This document shows positions 11,213 to 20,179 of a stretch of DNA of 64,000 nt, piece by piece. Location of the stretch: positions 2,642,501-2,706,500 of the forward strand of contig NZ_CP020083.1 of the NCBI RefSeq assembly GCF_003431825.1, written 5' to 3'. Position 1 is the first letter of the stretch; the number at the start of each line of letters is the position of its first letter. The translations under genes were made by a program, and so were the position numbers. The stretch comes from Blastomonas fulva (lineage in GTDB: Bacteria > Pseudomonadota > Alphaproteobacteria > Sphingomonadales > Sphingomonadaceae). The notes beneath the pieces are model-generated. The model had not been told where the DNA came from. It made no database searches and worked only from the letters and a program-made list of their open reading frames with translations.

Positions 11213-13531
11213 TTAAAAGCCAAGGTTGCGCAAGGCAACCCGCAGCAGAAAGGTATCGCCGCGCTGCGCATCGCCAACCGGGATGTAGTCGCGCCGCCAG
11301 GTGACGCCCAGTTCCAGGCAGTCATTCTCATACGCGACGCCCAGCCGCGTACGGATCGGTTCGAATCCGTCGGACTGCAACCGGGGGTCTTCCTCGGCAT
11401 TGCTGAGATCGACCACCGCCGCGCCGAACACCGACCAGTAGCGCGCCAAGCGGACGCGGCCTGCCACGCGCAGTTCCTCGCGGTCGGCAAGATCCTCGAC
11501 CTCGGGGCCGATGTCGCGGTTGAGGCGCAGATAGCCGATCTGGGCATAGGTCTGCCGACCACCCACGGTGATGTCGACCTCGTTGCGGCGCACAGCCAGA
11601 TTGTCCTTGTCCAGCCGGAAACGGTGGGTGTAGCGGATGAAGTTGCGCAGCTTGAGGTCGAACCGTCCGACGACATCGGAGGTGCGGTTGCCCAGCCCGG
11701 TGCCTTCGGGGAGGAAATCGCGCTCGTCATCGAAGCGATAGCTTTGCCCGACCACGGCGTTCAGCTGCATGCCGGGGCGCTGCAGCGACCACTCGACGCC
11801 ATAGACGACCCGCACGCCCTCTTCCAACCGGTCATAGCCGGGCAGGCGGTTGAGCGCGAACAGGTTGCTATCTTCGAGTTCGACGGCGCGCGAATCCTCG
11901 TTGGGGAGCTCGAGGTTGCCGGTCGTTGGCGTCGCGACGACCTGGACACGCGGGCTGAGCACCTGGGTGCCGCCAAAAGCCTCGCCGACGAAAGGCCAGC
12001 GCATGTCAGCTGCCACCGATCCGCTGGCGCGCGCCTGCAGCCCGGATTCGCCGCGATAGATCAGCGTGTTGGTCAACGCGTTGTCGCTGCTGTTATAGAC
12101 GTCGCCGCGCGCCAGCGCGGTCAGCGTGAATTCCTGTCCAAGCCCGGTCAGCCGGCGCAGGTCCCAGCGCGCCTGAGCGAAGGCGCGCTGCGTGTCCTGC
12201 CCGGCGGTGCGGGTGATGGCGAGCGTGTTGATCTGGAACTCGACCTTGCCGCCGGCAACCTGCTCGGGCAAGCGCAGCCGCCAGTCCACCACCGGCAGCG
12301 CGATGGGCACCTGGCCCTGCGGATCGTTGACTCGCAGCGTCTGCGTCGCCCAGCCGGCGAGCGAGAAATAGCTGTTGGGGCCGATCCGCTCGGCCTCGAC
12401 GGTCGAGCGCAGCCGGTCGTCGCGGCTGACATCATAACGCCGCAGGAACGTGCGGTCGGTGACTGCCCGGATCGACCCGCTGACGCTCCACGCCTCGCTG
12501 AGCTGGAACCGCCCCGTCGCGTCGAAATAGCCGCGGAAGTCATCCTGGCTGTCCGCTGCGATTCCGCCTGCACCCACTGGAATGCGCGATCCTGCGGTCG
12601 CATAGCCGGTGATCTGATACGCGCCGCGATCGGTCAGCGCGCGATAGGTCGCGTTGACCATCGGCAGCGCCTCGGTGAAGACCGATCCGGTCACCGTAAG
12701 ATCGCGATTGGGCGCAAGGTTGAAGTAATAGGGCACGCTCAACTGCACGCCATTGGCCTGGCTGAAGCGGATGTCGGGAACCAGCAGGCCGCCGCCGCTG
12801 CCTTCGCCAACCGGGTGGCTGAGGCCGGGCATCGGGATCACCGGTAGCCCGAACAGCTCCAGGCGCGCGCCCTGATAGCGCACGCGCTTGTCGACGGGGT
12901 TGTAGACGACCTTGATCGCGCGCAGCTGCCAGCTCGGGTTCTTGGGCTTGCCGGTGGGGGTTTCGACCAGACAGGCGGAATAGGCGGCATTCTCAAGCGT
13001 GATGACGCCATCGTCGCGCACGCCGCGGGTGGCGACCATCCGGCCACCGGCTTCGAGCACCACCAGGATGTTCTCGATCACGCCGTCGCGGATGGTCTCG
13101 GTAAGCTCGATGGAATCGCCGTAGAGCTTGTTGCCTTCCGGGTCGGTGATCTGGACCTCGCCGTTGGCGCGGACCTCGCCCGACTTGCGATCCCAGGTGA
13201 CGCTGTCGGCGACCAGTGACTGGTCGGCGCGGACCAGCAGGACGTTGCCGGTCGCGGTGACGACGTCGGCGTTGCTGTCATAATCCAGCCGGTCGGCGGT
13301 GAACTCGATCACCTGCTCGGCCTCGGGCTGCGCGCCGCTGACGCCGGGGGCATCATCCTGCGCATCGGCATATTGCACGATGTCCTTGCGGTTGAAGGTC
13401 AGGTTCTCGCCCAGCAGATAGCTGGTGCGCGTGCACACCTGCTGATCCGCTGCCATGGCAGGCACCGCATTGGCTGTCAGCAAAGCTGATCCCAGCAGAA
13501 GATATGCCCGTTTAACCTGCAAGCCGTCCAT
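11213..13531 (-). CDS. lptD: LPS-assembly protein LptD
   Basis: 772 residues from ATG 13531, giving an N-terminal signal (KRAYLLLGSALLTANAVPAMAAD). The in-frame ATG at 13672 would add 47 residues with no signal character. An OstA/LptA-like jellyroll follows (FTADRLDYDSNADVVTATGNVLL), then a large barrel with the LptD marker regions YFNLAPNRDLTVTG and SVPYYF. LptD with LptE inserts lipopolysaccharide into the outer leaflet. It heads the operon lptD-surA-pdxA-rsmA and is divergent from pepA. Confidence 0.95.
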   Translation of the reverse strand: MDGLQVKRAYLLLGSALLTANAVPAMAADQQVCTRTSYLLGENLTFNRKDIVQYADAQDDAPGVSGAQPEAEQVIEFTADRLDYDSNADVVTATGNVLLVRADQSLVADSVTWDRKSGEVRANGEVQITDPEGNKLYGDSIELTETIRDGVIENILVVLEAGGRMVATRGVRDDGVITLENAAYSACLVETPTGKPKNPSWQLRAIKVVYNPVDKRVRYQGARLELFGLPVIPMPGLSHPVGEGSGGGLLVPDIRFSQANGVQLSVPYYFNLAPNRDLTVTGSVFTEALPMVNATYRALTDRGAYQITGYATAGSRIPVGAGGIAADSQDDFRGYFDATGRFQLSEAWSVSGSIRAVTDRTFLRRYDVSRDDRLRSTVEAERIGPNSYFSLAGWATQTLRVNDPQGQVPIALPVVDWRLRLPEQVAGGKVEFQINTLAITRTAGQDTQRAFAQARWDLRRLTGLGQEFTLTALARGDVYNSSDNALTNTLIYRGESGLQARASGSVAADMRWPFVGEAFGGTQVLSPRVQVVATPTTGNLELPNEDSRAVELEDSNLFALNRLPGYDRLEEGVRVVYGVEWSLQRPGMQLNAVVGQSYRFDDERDFLPEGTGLGNRTSDVVGRFDLKLRNFIRYTHRFRLDKDNLAVRRNEVDITVGGRQTYAQIGYLRLNRDIGPEVEDLADREELRVAGRVRLARYWSVFGAAVVDLSNAEEDPRLQSDGFEPIRTRLGVAYENDCLELGVTWRRDYIPVGDAQRGDTFLLRVALRNLGF

Positions 13532-13819
13532 CCATCGCTCTATCCGGTGGGGCTCGCGGTCAAGAATCGTCGACCGGCCTCTCGCCAGAATCGGCCCTAT
13601 CGCACTGCGATGACGCAACTGCAAACCGCTTTCGACAGCCCGTGTAACGCTGCGGCAAATGCTGGCAAACACGATGAACCTGTCCTATCGCTTGCAAGTC
13701 TGGCTGCAGCACCGATATGTCGGGCGCAGCCATCTGCCGCCTCAAAGCCATGGCATAGAGGCGATATGGTGCATAATCGATTAACCAGGCAGCGCCGCCT
13801 GCCGCTCGGGGATCCCTTG
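13532..13819. other. Divergent intergenic region lptD / pepA
   Basis: The 288 bases between two divergent essential-type genes must hold both promoters. I see no unambiguous -35/-10 pair and no gene. The open frame continuing upstream of pepA has no supporting ribosome binding site. Confidence 0.5.
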
Positions 13820-15286
13820 ATGAAGATAGTTTTTGACGCGTCTGCCGATAGTTATGCCGTGGTTGCCTTTCCGGTTGCCAAGGATGAGCTTGCCAGTCTG
13901 AACCTGCCGCTCGATGCTGGCCAGGTGGTGCGCGATGGCGCAAGGGCGGCACGGTTCGAGGCAGGCGCGGGCGAAGTGTTCGACGTGTTCGTCAGCCAGG
14001 GCGGCAAGACGCTGCGGGTCGCGCTTGTGGGCACCGGCGCCGGCGCGCGCGCCGACATGGAGCGAGCCGGCGGCCAGCTGGTCGCCAAATACCAGCGTTC
14101 GGGCGTCGAATCGCTGGCGGTGGACATGACCCATGGCGCGATCGCCACCAACCGCGATGCTGCCGCACAGTTCCTGTTCGGCGCGGACCTGCGCAGCTGG
14201 TCGCATGACCAGTACCGCACCAAGCTTCCTGCCAAGTCGAAGGTGACGCTGGGCGAGATCGCCGTGATCGGTGGTCCCAAGGGGCTGCAGGCCGGCTGGA
14301 CCGACCACGCAGCGATTGCCGCAGGTGTCGCGCTGACCCGCGAACTGGTCACCGAGCCTGCCAACATCATCTATCCCGAAAGCTTCGTCGAACGCTGCAA
14401 GCCGCTCGAGGCGCTGGGCGTCGAGATCACCGTGCTGGGCCAGGACGAGATGGAAAAGCTCGGCATGGGCGCGCTGCTCGGCGTGTCGCAGGGTTCGGTG
14501 CGGCCGCCCCGGATGATCGCGATGCGCTGGAATGGCACCGGCGATGCGCAGTCCAAGCCCGTCGTTCTGGTCGGCAAGGGCGTGACTTTCGATACCGGCG
14601 GCATATCGATCAAGCCTGCTGCCGGCATGGAAGACATGAAGTGGGATATGGGCGGCGCAGGCGCGGTCGCTGGCACGATGAAGGCGCTGGCCGGGCGCAA
14701 GGCCAAGGCGCACGTGATTGGCATCTGCGGCTTGGTCGAGAACATGCCCGATGGCAACGCGCAGCGCCCCGGCGACGTGGTTACCAGCATGTCCGGCCAG
14801 ACCATCGAGGTGATCAACACCGATGCAGAGGGCCGTCTGGTGCTGTGCGACGCGCTGCACTGGGCGCAGGAGCAGTATGATCCGGAATACATCGTCGATC
14901 TGGCGACGCTGACCGGCGCGATCATCATCTCGCTGGGCGACCAGCATGGCGGGTTGTTCAGCAACGACGACGGCCTGGCTGACAGGCTGACCGCGGCGGG
15001 CAAGGCGGCGGGCGATCCGCTGTGGCGCTTCCCGTTGAGCAAGGCCTATGACAAGCTGATCGACAGCCCGATCGCCGACATCAAGAATGTCGGCCCGCGC
15101 GGCGGCGGATCGATCACCGCGGCGCAGTTCCTGCAGCGGTTCATCAAGCCCGGCGTCAAATGGGCGCATCTGGATATCGCAGGCATGGTCTGGGCCGACA
15201 AGCCCGGCCCGGTGTGGGACAAGGGTGCAACCGGCTATGGCGTTCGCCTTTTGAATCAGTGGATTGCGGATAACTTTGAAGGTTGA
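13820..15286 (+). CDS. pepA: Leucyl aminopeptidase (M17 family)
   Basis: 488 residues from ATG 13820 (MKIVFDASAD). The longer frame from 13547 runs through the lptD promoter region and looks artefactual. The C-terminal catalytic domain carries VGKGVTFDTGGISIKP with the catalytic lysine and metal ligands, and the M17 signature NTDAEGRLVL. PepA is a hexameric cytosolic dimetal aminopeptidase that releases N-terminal residues from peptides. The gene is followed by a palindromic repeat and then holC, a pepA-holC order seen in many proteobacteria. Confidence 0.96.
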   Translation: MKIVFDASADSYAVVAFPVAKDELASLNLPLDAGQVVRDGARAARFEAGAGEVFDVFVSQGGKTLRVALVGTGAGARADMERAGGQLVAKYQRSGVESLAVDMTHGAIATNRDAAAQFLFGADLRSWSHDQYRTKLPAKSKVTLGEIAVIGGPKGLQAGWTDHAAIAAGVALTRELVTEPANIIYPESFVERCKPLEALGVEITVLGQDEMEKLGMGALLGVSQGSVRPPRMIAMRWNGTGDAQSKPVVLVGKGVTFDTGGISIKPAAGMEDMKWDMGGAGAVAGTMKALAGRKAKAHVIGICGLVENMPDGNAQRPGDVVTSMSGQTIEVINTDAEGRLVLCDALHWAQEQYDPEYIVDLATLTGAIIISLGDQHGGLFSNDDGLADRLTAAGKAAGDPLWRFPLSKAYDKLIDSPIADIKNVGPRGGGSITAAQFLQRFIKPGVKWAHLDIAGMVWADKPGPVWDKGATGYGVRLLNQWIADNFEG

Positions 15287-15326
15287 GTCTTAGCTGGCCT
15301 ATGTCTGCAGGTTTGGAAGGATCGCT

Positions 15327-15409
15327 CGTCATCCCCGCGCAAGCGGGGGTCCCGCTTATGCGCAGCCGTTGAGCAAAGGCGGGATTCCCGCGTTCGCGGG
15401 AATGACGGA
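15327..15409. repeat. Palindromic intergenic repeat (CGTCATCCCCGCG family)
   Basis: Two hairpins lie within an outer inverted repeat. CGTCATCCCCGCG near 15327 is mirrored by CGCGGGAATGACG ending near 15407, CCCCGC-GCAA-GCGGGG forms the left hairpin and ATTCCCGCG-TT-CGCGGGAAT the right one. Elements of this type are dispersed between genes in many GC-rich proteobacteria. Only one copy of this family is in the window. Its place after the pepA stop suggests it may also act as a terminator or mRNA stabiliser. Confidence 0.75.
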
Positions 15410-15430
15410 ACAAGCTTAGGGGGGTATCAG

Positions 15431-15895
15431 ATGCAGGTCGATTTCTATCACCTCACCCGCGATCCCGCCGAGCGGGTGCTACCGGTGCTGGCGACGCGGA
15501 CGCTGGCGCTGGGGGAGCGGATGCTGATCGTGTCGGCCGATGCAGGTCACCGCGCCTCGCTCAGCCAGGCGCTGTGGACGCACAAGCCCGAGAGCTTTCT
15601 GGCGCATGGCGACATTGATGCACCCAATCCGCAGGTCCAGCCGCTGCTGCTCGCCGATCGCGTCGAAGCTGCCAATGGCGCGTGTTTCGTCGTGCTGGCC
15701 GATGGCCAGTGGCGCGACGAAGCGCTGGCCTTTGCGCGCACATTCCTGCTGTTCAACGATGCAACGATCGCCGATGCGCGCAAGGCGTGGGTGACGCTGG
15801 GCACACATGACGGGCTCGAGAGGCATTACTGGAAGCAGGATGGAGGCAAATGGGTTGAACAGACGTCCGGCAGGCGTCAGGATCAATCCGACTGA
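15431..15895 (+). CDS. holC: DNA polymerase III subunit chi
   Basis: 154 residues. The opening QVDFYHLTRDPAERVLPVL and the ERMLIVSADAGHRASLSQALW region fit the HolC family: a short beta-alpha fold with the LWTHKPESFLAHG segment. Chi links the clamp loader to single-strand binding protein. Sphingomonad HolC is divergent and about this length. A GGGGGTATCAG sequence precedes the ATG. It is followed 17 nt later by a lipoprotein gene, possibly co-transcribed. Confidence 0.9.
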   Translation: MQVDFYHLTRDPAERVLPVLATRTLALGERMLIVSADAGHRASLSQALWTHKPESFLAHGDIDAPNPQVQPLLLADRVEAANGACFVVLADGQWRDEALAFARTFLLFNDATIADARKAWVTLGTHDGLERHYWKQDGGKWVEQTSGRRQDQSD

Positions 15896-15912
15896 CAAAG
15901 GACACGAGCACG

Positions 15913-16401
15913 ATGCGCAACTTCCTGATGATGGCGACGGCAACGCTGGCGCTCACCGCCTGTGGCGGCGAAAAGACGGTCTACAGCGATGCCGAGGGCA
16001 ATGAGGTCAAGGTCACCCGCGAAGGCGATGGCGATGCGTCCGAGATCAAGATCACCAGCGCAGATGGATCGGCGACGGTCAACATCGACAGCGGCGGCAC
16101 CGACGCGAAGCTGCCGCTAGGGCTTGCAGTCTACCCCGGCGCCAAGGTCGTCTCGACCATGACCTCCAACGCGGATGGCAAGTCGGGCGGCATGGTGGTG
16201 ATGGAAAGCAGTGCCGACCGCGACACCGTGGTCGCCTGGTATCGCAAGGCTGTCGAGGCCAAGGGCTTCAAGATCGAAAGCGAGATCACCACGCAGGACA
16301 TGCGTGCCATTTCGGGCACCAAGGATGGCGGCTCGTTCAGCCTTCAGGTGGCGCCTGCCGAGAGCGGATCGTCGATCACGCTGATCGCCGGAGAGGGCTG
16401 A
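15913..16401 (+). CDS. Putative lipoprotein of unknown function
   Basis: 162 residues with a lipoprotein signal peptide: a hydrophobic core and the lipobox LTAC with Cys17. The mature part begins with a Gly/Glu-rich region and then a beta-rich body (LPLGLAVYPGAKVVSTM, VVAWYRKAVEAKGF). The YPGA and DTVVAWYRKA motifs recall small envelope proteins whose C-terminal domain is found in several sphingomonad lipoproteins. No catalytic motif is visible. It should be anchored to the inner or outer membrane facing the periplasm. Confidence 0.8.
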   Translation: MRNFLMMATATLALTACGGEKTVYSDAEGNEVKVTREGDGDASEIKITSADGSATVNIDSGGTDAKLPLGLAVYPGAKVVSTMTSNADGKSGGMVVMESSADRDTVVAWYRKAVEAKGFKIESEITTQDMRAISGTKDGGSFSLQVAPAESGSSITLIAGEG

Positions 16402-16412
16402 CGCTCCCTCAG

Positions 16413-16446
16413 AACCCTGCGAGCAGGGCGGAAAAGCGGGTTTTTC
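16413..16446 (+). terminator. Possible Rho-independent terminator before ndk
   Basis: Between the lipoprotein gene and ndk, AACCC-T-GC pairs with GCGGGTT and runs into TTTTTC. An alternative smaller stem CCCTG-CGAG-CAGGG occupies the left half. The two mutually exclusive folds and the T run make a terminator plausible. I could not compute stabilities. Confidence 0.45.
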
Positions 16447-16535
16447 TTGCAGCGCACAATCGGTCCGTCTAGGGGCGGCGACGAATCGCGCCATGCGTGC
16501 GCGTGCCCATCGTCAAACTTCAGGAGCACTTCATC

Positions 16536-16958
16536 ATGGCCGTCACCCGGACCTTTTCGATCATCAAGCCCGACGCCACCCGTCGCAACCTGACCGGCGC
16601 GGTCACCAAGATGCTGGAAGACGCCGGCCTGCGCGTCGTCGCCTCCAAGCGCATCCACATGACCCGCGAACAGGCCGAAGGCTTCTACGCCGTGCACCGC
16701 GAGCGTCCCTTCTTCGCTGAACTGGTCGACTTCATGATCTCCGGCCCTGTCGTCGTGCAGGTTCTGGAAGGCGAAGACGCCATGCAGCGCAACCGCGACA
16801 TCATGGGCGCCACCAACCCCGCGAATGCCGAACCCGGCACCATCCGCAAGGAACTGGCCGAGAGCATCGAAGCCAACACCGTGCACGGTTCGGACAGCGA
16901 CGAGAACGCAGCGATCGAGATCGCGTATTTCTTCAAGCCCGAAGAAATCGTCGGCTGA
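16536..16958 (+). CDS. ndk: Nucleoside diphosphate kinase
   Basis: 140 residues from ATG 16536 ([17 protein letters not shown]), with AGGAG about nine bases upstream. The in-frame start at 16497 adds a non-homologous stretch. The active-site signature NTVHGSD places the phosphorylated histidine at residue 117, as expected. Ndk transfers the gamma phosphate between nucleoside triphosphates and diphosphates. The gene appears monocistronic. Confidence 0.98.
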   Translation: MAVTRTFSIIKPDATRRNLTGAVTKMLEDAGLRVVASKRIHMTREQAEGFYAVHRERPFFAELVDFMISGPVVVQVLEGEDAMQRNRDIMGATNPANAEPGTIRKELAESIEANTVHGSDSDENAAIEIAYFFKPEEIVG

Positions 16959-16988
16959 TCGGCGAAGGAACGTCGCGGAGGCTGAGCC

Positions 16989-17801
16989 GTGCTGCTGAAC
17001 GCACGGCTCAGGATCGCGCTGACCTATCTGTGGCGGCATCACCGGCTGCCACGGATTGCCCGGCCCGCGACGTTCACCGAGTTCGTCCAGCACCGCAAGC
17101 TGTTCGACCGAGATCCGCGGCTTGCGGCGTTTTCCGACAAGGTTGCCGTAAAGCAGTTCGTCGCCGACCGGATCGGCGCGCACTGGATCACCCCGACATT
17201 GTGGCACGGCACAACGCTGCCCGCCAATCCGCCATGGCCGCGCCCGTTCGTGGTCAAGTCCCGCCACGGCTGCAACCAGCGCGCCTTCGTGCGATCGGGC
17301 GACGATGATTGGGACGCAATCTGCCGCCGCAGCGCAAGGTGGATGCGCCAATCATACGGGCGGTGGCTCGATGAGTGGCTGTATACCCGCATCCCGCGCG
17401 GCCTGCTGGTCGAGCCGTTCATCGGCAGCGACGGCCAGCTTCCGGTCGATTACAAGCTCTACGTCTTCGGCGGCAAGGTCGCCTGCGTCCAGGTGCATCT
17501 GGAGCGCGAAACCCGGCACCGCTGGCTTGTGTTGACCCGCGACTGGCAACGGATATCGTCCCCCACCGCCGATGCGAACCCTGCCGCGCCCGTTTCGCTG
17601 GACCGGATGATCGAGGCCGCCGAAACGCTGGGGCAGGGCTTCGACTTTGTCCGCGTGGATTTCTACGAGATCGCAGGCGAACCGCGGTTCGGCGAGATGA
17701 CCTTCTATCCGGGTTCAGGGCTTGACCCGTTCGATCCGCCGGAGTTGGACCTTATGCTGGGGCGTTTGTGGGCCGGGGTACGCGCAACGCCTGCCGCCTA
17801 A
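16989..17801 (+). CDS. TupA-like ATP-grasp protein
   Basis: 270 residues. The N-terminal helical region (RPATFTEFVQHRKLFDRDPR, then DKVAVKQFV) and ATP-grasp elements VVKSRHGCNQRAFV, YKLYVFGGKVACVQVH and RVDFYEIAGEPRFGEMTF match the TupA/teichuronopeptide-type ATP-grasp family. The Asp and Glu of the last motif are the usual Mg-ATP ligands. Family members are linked to cell-surface polysaccharide or peptide modification, but no surface-polysaccharide genes lie near here, so the substrate is open. It is convergent with purN. Confidence 0.8.
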   Translation: MLLNARLRIALTYLWRHHRLPRIARPATFTEFVQHRKLFDRDPRLAAFSDKVAVKQFVADRIGAHWITPTLWHGTTLPANPPWPRPFVVKSRHGCNQRAFVRSGDDDWDAICRRSARWMRQSYGRWLDEWLYTRIPRGLLVEPFIGSDGQLPVDYKLYVFGGKVACVQVHLERETRHRWLVLTRDWQRISSPTADANPAAPVSLDRMIEAAETLGQGFDFVRVDFYEIAGEPRFGEMTFYPGSGLDPFDPPELDLMLGRLWAGVRATPAA

Positions 17802-17834
17802 CCGGGTCTCCTGCGAGTTCGCATGGCCCGCTCG

Positions 17835-18794
17835 TCAAAACTCTGCCGCGATATCCATCATCTTCGTCAGCCGTTTCGGCGCGACGCTGCGCCAGCTGCG
17901 GGCGAGCCAGTCGGCGATGTGCTCCCAGTCGGTGCGGCCGGTATCGAGGCGGATCGCGATCCAGCCCGAGGGCGCGTAGAATTTGGGCAGGTAGTACAGC
18001 TCCGGATCCTGATCGACGAGTGCTGCCTGTTCGTCGGCACCGCTGGTCTTGACCAACAGCGCGATCGCTTCCTCGCCATGATGATGGACCGAGACATAGG
18101 CGAAATACTTTCCGGTCTTGTCGCCACCGACGCGCCAGCCGGGTGCGCCGTGCGAAGGGCGGGCGTCGGTCTCGGGCAATGCGAGCGCCAGTTCCCCGAC
18201 CTTGGCGACGATCCAGTCGGGATCGGCCTCGCGGCTGACATAATCGCTCAGCGTGCGGGCATAAAGCTGGTGCTCGGCGATCAGCACCCGCGCCGCCAGC
18301 GTGTCTGCAGTGTCGCCGGGCTGGATCGCGACTGCGCACTGGCCCAGCACAGGGCCATCGTCGAGCTCTGCGGTCACCAGATGCACGCTGCACCCAGCTT
18401 GCACATCGCCCGCATCGAGCGCGCGCTGGTGGGTGTGCAGGCCCTTGTACTTGGGCAGCAGAGAAGGATGGATGTTGAGCATCCGCCCCTCCCACCCGCG
18501 CACGAAGCCGGGGGTGAGAATGCGCATATAGCCGGCGAGCGCGACATGATCGGTGCCCGATGCGCGGATCGCTGCATCCATCGCAGCGTCATGGCTCTCG
18601 CGGTCCATGCCCTTGTGCGAAAGCGCGAAGGTCGGCACGCCTTCGGCTGCGGCAAGCTTCAAGCCGCCTGCATCGGGATTGTTGGATGCGACCAGAACGA
18701 CCTCATAAGGGCACGAGGCCGCGCGCGAGGCATAGAGCAAAGCGGCCATATTGGTTCCGCTGCCCGAGATCAGGATGGCAACCTTGGCCTTCAC
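17835..18794 (-). CDS. purN: Phosphoribosylglycinamide formyltransferase fused to an MmcQ/YjbR-type domain
   Basis: 319 residues, against about 190-215 for ordinary PurN. Residues 1-190 are a complete GART enzyme: ISGSGTNMAALL, then NIHPSLLPKYKG with Asn107 and His109, and Asp145 in LDDGPVLG, matching the E. coli catalytic Asn106/His108/Asp144. Residues about 195-319 resemble MmcQ/YjbR (GELALALPETD, GGDKTGKYFAYVS, APSGWIAIRLD, DWEHIADWLARSW). The first domain formylates GAR with 10-formyl-THF in purine synthesis. The role of the second is unknown. The GTG start at 18794 is preceded by GGGGAGAA, which comes from a palindromic repeat. Confidence 0.93.
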   Translation of the reverse strand: MKAKVAILISGSGTNMAALLYASRAASCPYEVVLVASNNPDAGGLKLAAAEGVPTFALSHKGMDRESHDAAMDAAIRASGTDHVALAGYMRILTPGFVRGWEGRMLNIHPSLLPKYKGLHTHQRALDAGDVQAGCSVHLVTAELDDGPVLGQCAVAIQPGDTADTLAARVLIAEHQLYARTLSDYVSREADPDWIVAKVGELALALPETDARPSHGAPGWRVGGDKTGKYFAYVSVHHHGEEAIALLVKTSGADEQAALVDQDPELYYLPKFYAPSGWIAIRLDTGRTDWEHIADWLARSWRSVAPKRLTKMMDIAAEF

Positions 18795-18926
18795 TTCTCC
18801 CCTCCCGCCTGCGGGAGGGGTGGACGAGCCGCAGGCGAGGCCGGGGTGGGCCTGTCTTGCGCAAATTTCAGGCCCACCCCGCGCGGCGAGCCGCGCTGCC
18901 CCTCCCGCTTGCGGGAGGGGAGAGGG
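18795..18926. repeat. Palindromic repeat element, copy 1 (between purM and purN)
   Basis: The left hairpin CCCCTCCCGC-CT-GCGGGAGGGG spans 18799-18820. An internal inverted pair follows (CCGGGGTGGGCC near 18841, complement near 18871-18881), then a right hairpin CCCCTCCCGC-TT-GCGGGAGGGG near 18899-18920. It has the same architecture as the copy at 28966-29100. It fills the whole purM-purN spacer, and its left hairpin abuts the purN start codon on the minus strand. Confidence 0.85.
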
Positions 18927-18932
18927 GTTGCT

Positions 18933-20048
18933 TCACCCCGCATGGGTGGCGCTCCACGCCGCCTTGGCGCTCCAGGTCTCGACCGAACCGCTGACCGTGG
19001 AGCCCTTGTCGCCAGCGGCGATCCGACCGATGCGGTAGACGGTTTCGCCCGCTGCCTCGAGATCTGCGATGACCGTGGCGACGTCGCTCTCGTCAACCAC
19101 CAGCACCATGCCGATGCCGCAGTTGAAGGTGCGCGCCATTTCCTCGGGCTCGATATGCCCTTGTGCCTGCAGGAACGCCATCAGCCGGGGCTGGGCCCAG
19201 GCGTCGGCATCGACATGCGCATGCGCGCCTTCGGGCAGCACGCGCGGAATGTTCTCGAGCAGTCCGCCGCCGGTGATGTGTGCCATCGCGGCGATGCGGC
19301 CCGATTTGACCACCGGCAGCAGCGAAGAGACGTAAATTCGTGTCGGCGCGATCAGCGCGTCGATCAGCAAGACCTCCTGATCGAACAGGGCAGGGCGGTT
19401 CATCTTCCAGCCCTTGTCCGCCGCCAGACGACGCACCAGTGAATAGCCGTTGGAATGGACGCCCGACGAGGCAAGGCCGAGCAGCACGTCGCCGGGCTTC
19501 ACCTTGTCGCCGGTGAGCACCTCGTCGCGCTCGACCGCGCCCACGCAGAAGCCCGCCAGATCGTAATCGCCCGGAGCATACATGCCGGGCATTTCCGCGG
19601 TCTCGCCGCCGATCAGCGCGCACCCCGCCAGCTTGCAGCCATCGGCGATCCCGGCGACGACGCGTTCGGCAATCCCCGTGTCGAGCTTGCCGGTTGCGAA
19701 ATAATCGAGAAAGAACAAGGGTTCAGCGCCCTGGACGATCAGATCGTTGACGCACATCGCCACCAGATCGATGCCGATCGCATCATGCCGGTCGTGGTCG
19801 ATGGCGAGCTTGACCTTGGTGCCCACGCCATCATTGGCCGCGACCAGCAGCGGATCGCGAAAGCCTGCAGCCTTGAGGTCGAAGAACCCGCCAAATCCGC
19901 CAAGTTCGGCATTGGCGCCGGGCCGCGCGGTCGCCTTGGCGAGTGGGCCGATCGCCTTGACCAGTGCGTTGCCCGCCGCGATCGAAACCCCGGCCTGGGC
20001 ATAGCTGTAGGAGTCGTGAGGTGGCGTCGCGCCGGTCTTGTCAGTCAT
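18933..20048 (-). CDS. purM: Phosphoribosylformylglycinamidine cyclo-ligase (AIR synthase)
   Basis: 371 residues, slightly longer than the usual 345 through an N-terminal lead and a C-terminal tail. [16 protein letters not shown] opens the AIRS domain. [10 protein letters not shown] and [11 protein letters not shown] are the nucleotide-binding loops. PurM closes FGAM to aminoimidazole ribotide with ATP. It is upstream of purN on the same strand, but a 138-nt spacer with a palindromic repeat separates them, unlike the tight purMN of enterobacteria. Confidence 0.97.
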   Translation of the reverse strand: MTDKTGATPPHDSYSYAQAGVSIAAGNALVKAIGPLAKATARPGANAELGGFGGFFDLKAAGFRDPLLVAANDGVGTKVKLAIDHDRHDAIGIDLVAMCVNDLIVQGAEPLFFLDYFATGKLDTGIAERVVAGIADGCKLAGCALIGGETAEMPGMYAPGDYDLAGFCVGAVERDEVLTGDKVKPGDVLLGLASSGVHSNGYSLVRRLAADKGWKMNRPALFDQEVLLIDALIAPTRIYVSSLLPVVKSGRIAAMAHITGGGLLENIPRVLPEGAHAHVDADAWAQPRLMAFLQAQGHIEPEEMARTFNCGIGMVLVVDESDVATVIADLEAAGETVYRIGRIAAGDKGSTVSGSVETWSAKAAWSATHAG

Positions 20049-20179
20049 GGGCTGAGCGGTTAGCGACTTCTCGCTTGGATTTCCACGCCATTGTCGCCAA
20101 AAGGGGCCGCCAAACCACCGCCAGCGATCAATGCGCCGGGGATCATCATTTTATACGGTTGATTGAAGCTAAGGATATC

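Noticed and set aside
13787..13792. TTAACC as a CtrA half-site upstream of pepA
   Set aside because: A single half-site without the second TTAA at the right spacing is expected by chance.
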